From positions 18,338 through 58,031 of the forward strand of contig NZ_JALKFX010000002.1 in NCBI RefSeq assembly GCF_023243045.1: a stretch of DNA of 39,694 nt, read 5' to 3'. A program made the translations under genes and the position numbers. This document shows positions 36,573 through 39,694 of the stretch, piece by piece. Each line of letters opens with the position of its first letter. The stretch's first letter is position 1. The notes under the pieces are model-generated. The model had not been told where the DNA came from. It saw only the letters and a program-made list of their open reading frames with translations, and did not search any database. Origin of the DNA: Frankia sp. AgB32 (GTDB taxonomy: Bacteria; Actinomycetota; Actinomycetes; Frankiales; Frankiaceae).

Positions 36573-37370
36573 ATGGCGGCGACCCTCTACCCGCCGGCCC
36601 GTCTGCGGCCGGTGCGGAACACCTCGGGGACCATGGTGCAGCCCACCCGTGGCCTCATCGCCCATGTCCAGGTCGGCACCGGATCGTTGTTCTCCTGGTT
36701 CGACAACTCCGCCAGCCAGGTCAGTTCACATCTGTGGCTGTCAAGGTCGGGAAGCTTCGAGCAGTACGTCCCCTTCGATCAGCGGGCCTGGGCCGAGGCC
36801 GCCGGAAATCCTTACTGGATCTCCTGCGAATGCGAGGGCTTCGAGACCGAGGACTACACCGACGTCCAGGTGACCCGGCTGGCCGAACTGTTCCGCTGGG
36901 GCATGAACGAGTTCGGCTGGAAAGCAGAGATCGCCGATTCCCCGAACGGGTACGGCCTCGGTACACATCGCATGGGCGGGGCCGCGTGGGGGGGCCACAG
37001 CTGTCCCGGTGACATTCGGGCTAACCGCCGCCGCGACATTCTCTCACTGTCACTGGGCAACAACGCTCTGACGATCGACCCGCGGGACCGTTATGCCGGC
37101 CGCCCGACCCTTCGGGAGGGCGCGCGCGGCGCGGACGTGGTGGAGCTGCAGAACGCGCTGAACGTCATCTTCGGCCACGAGTCGCCCACCGGCGACCCCA
37201 ACCGGATCGAACCGGACGGAGTGTTCGGCCCGCGCACCACCGCCAGAGTGGCCTCACTGCAGCGCTACGCGTCGCCGTGGTTCGGCCGCGTCCCGGACGA
37301 CGGCATCTGCGGCCCCGGCACCTGGAAGAAGATCGGCTGGATCCTGACCGGGATGAACCGCACCATCTAG
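36573..37370 (+). CDS. Endolysin-like N-acetylmuramoyl-L-alanine amidase with peptidoglycan-binding domain
   Basis: 265 residues. The N-terminal amidase_2/PGRP-like domain (about 20-150) has putative zinc ligands H31 (GLIAHVQVG), H132 (LGTHRMGG) and C144 (GHSCPGD), and cleaves the glycan-peptide bond of peptidoglycan. The C-terminal PG_binding_1 domain (about 178-258) shows LREGARGADVVELQNALN, PDGVFGPRTTARV and DDGICGPGTWKKIG. There is no signal peptide or membrane helix, as in phage endolysins that need a holin, but no other phage gene lies nearby. It may be a phage remnant or a domesticated autolysin or bacteriolysin. GGAGGG lies 9 nt before the ATG at 36573. Confidence 0.85.
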   Translation: MAATLYPPARLRPVRNTSGTMVQPTRGLIAHVQVGTGSLFSWFDNSASQVSSHLWLSRSGSFEQYVPFDQRAWAEAAGNPYWISCECEGFETEDYTDVQVTRLAELFRWGMNEFGWKAEIADSPNGYGLGTHRMGGAAWGGHSCPGDIRANRRRDILSLSLGNNALTIDPRDRYAGRPTLREGARGADVVELQNALNVIFGHESPTGDPNRIEPDGVFGPRTTARVASLQRYASPWFGRVPDDGICGPGTWKKIGWILTGMNRTI

Positions 37371-37382
37371 CCCGCCAGACCG

Positions 37383-38504
37383 CTAGCCCGGCCCGCCGTC
37401 GCCAGCGTGCGCGGCGAGGTCCGCGCCGGCCATCCGCAGCCAGTGCAGTGGATCGGCCATGGCCGCGTCGGCTCCGCCGGCGAGCCTGGCCAGCGCGACG
37501 TCGACGCGAACGCCCGCTGGCCGCGGGGCGTCGAGCTGGCCGGCGACGATGAGCACCGGCACGGCGGCGTCGCGGGCCAGGGCCAGCAGGCCACCGACGA
37601 CCTTCCCGTCAAGCGAGGTCCGGTCGAAGCGGCCCTCGCCGGTGATCAACCAGTCTGCCTCGGCAAGTGCCGCCGGCAGGCCCGCCACCTCGGTGATCGT
37701 CCGCAGTCCGGACACCAGCTCGGCGCCCCAGGCGGCGGCGAGACCGTAGGCCGTGCCACCGGCCGCGCCGGCTCCTGGCGCGGCCGGGTCGCCGCCGAGC
37801 AGGTCGGCCAGGCGACGCAGCCCCGCGTCCAGCCGGGCGACCTCCTCGGGGCCCGCCCCCTTCTGCGGCCCGAACACCGCCGCGGCCCCCGTCGCCCCCA
37901 GCAGTGGCGCGGCGACGTCGACGAGGCAGCGCACCCCCCCGGGCGGACGGGGCGGCAGCCGGCTCACGTCGACTGTGGCCAGCTCGACCAGCGCGCCGCC
38001 ACCGGTGGGCAGCGCCACGCCGTTGGCGTCAAGGAAGCGGGCACCGAGCGCGGCGAGGGCTCCGCTGCCCCCGTCGGTCGACGCCGAGCCGCCGAGGGCG
38101 ACGAGGATCTCGCGGGCCCCGCTGGCCAGCGCGGCCGCGAGGGCCTGGCCGACCCCGATGGTCTGGGCGCCGAGCGGGTCCGGCCCGCCCATCAGCGGCA
38201 GCCCGCTGACCCGGGCCAGTTCGACCACCGCGACGCCGTCCGGCAGCGCCAGCCAGGCGCCGTCGTGGCGGCGCCCGTCGGGGCCCGTCACCCGCACCAC
38301 CTGGTGCACCGCGCCGGGAACCGTGGCGGCGAAGACGTCGAGGGTGCCCTCACCGCCGTCAGCGACCGGCAGTTCGACGATCTCGTCGCCGGGGCGCCGC
38401 GACCGCCAGCCCGCCGCCAGCGCCGCGGCGGCCTCGGTGGCGGAGGCAGACCCCTTGAAGGAGTCGGGGGCGATCACGACCCGGCGCCCCCGCGCGGGCG
38501 ACAT
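37383..38504 (-). CDS. glxK: Glycerate kinase (GlxK/GarK type)
   Basis: 373 residues of the class II glycerate kinase family, which phosphorylates D-glycerate (to 2- or 3-phosphoglycerate, depending on the subtype) and feeds glyoxylate-derived carbon into glycolysis. Family motifs are complete: RRVVIAPDSFKGSASATEAA at the start, ELPVADGGEGTLDVF, LVALGGSASTDGGSGALAAL, and WLITGEGRFDRTSLDGKV near the end. ATG at 38504 lies 5 nt after the adenosine deaminase stop, so the genes are probably translated from one message. Converges on the amidase gene 12 nt away. Confidence 0.92.
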   Translation of the reverse strand: MSPARGRRVVIAPDSFKGSASATEAAAALAAGWRSRRPGDEIVELPVADGGEGTLDVFAATVPGAVHQVVRVTGPDGRRHDGAWLALPDGVAVVELARVSGLPLMGGPDPLGAQTIGVGQALAAALASGAREILVALGGSASTDGGSGALAALGARFLDANGVALPTGGGALVELATVDVSRLPPRPPGGVRCLVDVAAPLLGATGAAAVFGPQKGAGPEEVARLDAGLRRLADLLGGDPAAPGAGAAGGTAYGLAAAWGAELVSGLRTITEVAGLPAALAEADWLITGEGRFDRTSLDGKVVGGLLALARDAAVPVLIVAGQLDAPRPAGVRVDVALARLAGGADAAMADPLHWLRMAGADLAAHAGDGGPG

Positions 38505-38509
38505 GCGGC

Positions 38510-39538
38510 TCAGCCGTTGACGGGCATCGCCGACGGCGCGGGGGACGGGGCCGGCTCGGCATCCGCGAGCCAGGCATCGATGCCCGCGAGCGCGGCGACG
38601 CGCACCGGATCGGGAACCGCGCCAGCCAGCACCGAGCTGCGCGCGCAGGCCGCGAGCGCCTCGTCCGACAGCCCGAGCTCGCGGCGGCACAGCTCGTACT
38701 CCGCCAGGCACGTGGGCCCGAACAGCAGCGGGTCGTCCGCGTTGATCGAGCAGCGCACGCCGGCCCGCAACAGTTCGGGCAGCGGGTGCGCGGCCAGCGA
38801 CGGCACGACCGACAGCAGCAGGTTCGAGGTCGGACAGACGTCCAGGCAGATCTCGCGTTCGAGCAGCAGATCGACGAGCGCCGGGTCCTCGACCGACCGG
38901 ATGCCGTGCTGGAGCCGGTCGGCGCGCAGCGTCTCGATCGCGCCCCGAACGGAGGCCGGGCCGTCCAGTTCACCGGCGTGCGGGGTGGACAGCAGGCCGC
39001 CGTCGACGGCGACGCGGAACGCGGCCTCGAACGGCTCGGGCGGCCAGCCGTTCTCGTCGTTGTGCAGGCCGAGCCCGACCACGCCCTGGTCGGCATACCG
39101 CAGCGCCGTGCGGGCCACCTCGACGGCCTGCTCGGACGAGTCGAAGACCCGGTCGACGGCCGCCATCCAGCGAACGGTGACGCCGTGGCGGGCGGCGGCC
39201 AGCTCCGACCGGGCCAGCACCGCCTCCCAGGCCGCCTCGGCGGAGCCGAAGACGCCGAGATGGGCGTACGGCCAGAAGCTGGGTTCGAGGTAGACGACGC
39301 CCTCGGCCGCCGCGTCGGCGACCATCTCGTCGACCAGCCGCTCGAAGTCCTCCTGCTGGCGGAACACCGGCAGGATGCCGCCGATCACGTCGCTGAACCC
39401 GCCGAACTCGCTGAAGCCGGTGGTGCGCGGCGTCGGGATGCCGGCGGCGGCGGCCAGGTCGGCCAGCGTCGACGGCCGCATTCCCAGCTCGAAGTGCAGA
39501 TGCAGATGACCCTTGGGCAGGGAGCGCAGATCCCGCAT
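38510..39538 (-). CDS. add: Adenosine deaminase family protein
   Basis: 342 residues, TIM-barrel metal-dependent deaminase converting adenosine to inosine. Zinc ligands and catalytic residues are visible: H13-L-H15 in KGHLHLHFELGMRP, STPHAGELDG (His and catalytic Glu), RLQHGIR, and INADDPLLFG (Asp-Asp). The first motif is HLHFELGMRP rather than the canonical HLDG-type motif, and TDDP is replaced by NADDP, so a variant substrate (another aminopurine nucleoside) is possible. It could consume adenosine released by AhcY, encoded about 5 kb away. First gene of a pair with glycerate kinase; only 156 nt remain upstream before the contig end. Confidence 0.88.
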   Translation of the reverse strand: MRDLRSLPKGHLHLHFELGMRPSTLADLAAAAGIPTPRTTGFSEFGGFSDVIGGILPVFRQQEDFERLVDEMVADAAAEGVVYLEPSFWPYAHLGVFGSAEAAWEAVLARSELAAARHGVTVRWMAAVDRVFDSSEQAVEVARTALRYADQGVVGLGLHNDENGWPPEPFEAAFRVAVDGGLLSTPHAGELDGPASVRGAIETLRADRLQHGIRSVEDPALVDLLLEREICLDVCPTSNLLLSVVPSLAAHPLPELLRAGVRCSINADDPLLFGPTCLAEYELCRRELGLSDEALAACARSSVLAGAVPDPVRVAALAGIDAWLADAEPAPSPAPSAMPVNG

Positions 39539-39579
39539 GACCGGAACCTATGCCGACCGGCGGTGGGCAGGCCCGCGGG

Positions 39580-39694
39580 GGGCGGGATTGTTACCGCGTT
39601 TTCATGTCCCGCGCCGGGGCGCCGGGGGGGCCCGCCCGGGACGAGGGGGGGGGGCGGCGCCCCCGCCGCGGGGCGCCGCCGGCCCCCCCCCCCC
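39580..39694. other. Low-complexity contig end
   Basis: From about 39600 the sequence degrades into G and C runs without any feature, mirroring the left end. Probably low-quality assembly ends. Any promoter for the adenosine deaminase gene would have to lie in 39539-39600. Confidence 0.6.

Noticed and set aside
37407-39293. Plus-strand open frame of about 628 codons
   Set aside because: It is antisense to glycerate kinase and adenosine deaminase, whose motifs are complete; long antisense frames are usual in very GC-rich DNA.

Overview
The window is very GC-rich, with strong G/C bias at third codon positions, frequent GTG starts, 4-bp start/stop overlaps and GC-rich terminators. It is a high-GC actinomycete, and gene content and style fit Frankia or a close relative; this is inference, since no 16S or similar marker is present. 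Both ends run into implausible poly-C/poly-G stretches, which look like low-quality contig ends.

Positions 1-13,000 carry the conserved actinobacterial growth and division locus. A tRNA-Leu(CAG) is divergent from a tightly coupled operon fhaA-fhaB-pstP-rodA-pbpA-pknA-pknB (346-10248), followed by a trpG/pabA-type glutamine amidotransferase. The operon couples two FHA adaptors, a PP2C phosphatase, a SEDS glycosyltransferase, its class B transpeptidase, and two membrane Ser/Thr kinases, one with PASTA sensor domains. A DUF881 protein and the divisome protein CrgA follow. The same neighbourhood continues at 15.5-17.7 kb with a PH-domain membrane protein, a rhomboid protease and cyclophilin PpiA. 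A GH15 glucoamylase/trehalase-like gene and a small unrecognised gene are inserted between the two halves.

Positions 17.9-29 kb are more accessory: an Ala/Lys-rich membrane-anchored protein, a ChoD-like GMC oxidoreductase with a four-cysteine cluster, a long winged-helix protein with an unrecognised C-terminal domain, a gene-poor stretch of about 1.3 kb, a tandem universal stress protein, a protein ending in a calpain-like (C2) protease domain, a thiolase, and a PAP2-type membrane phosphatase/transferase.

Positions 29-39.5 kb hold an MMPL/HAE3-type RND transporter preceded by TetR-operator-like dyads, S-adenosylhomocysteine hydrolase with a structured leader and a textbook terminator, a secreted four-cysteine protein, a tandem GNAT protein, an endolysin-like amidase with a peptidoglycan-binding domain, glycerate kinase and adenosine deaminase. 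AhcY makes adenosine and the deaminase consumes it, so these two can act in sequence.

The most unusual signals are the calpain-like protein, the regulator with an unknown C-terminal domain, the ahcY leader, three perfect dyad repeats after ahcY, 17-bp repeats before crgA and a DnaA-box-like cluster after crgA. No CRISPR array, insertion sequence or clear prophage was found. No assembled novel multi-gene system is evident, so the odd elements are listed individually.
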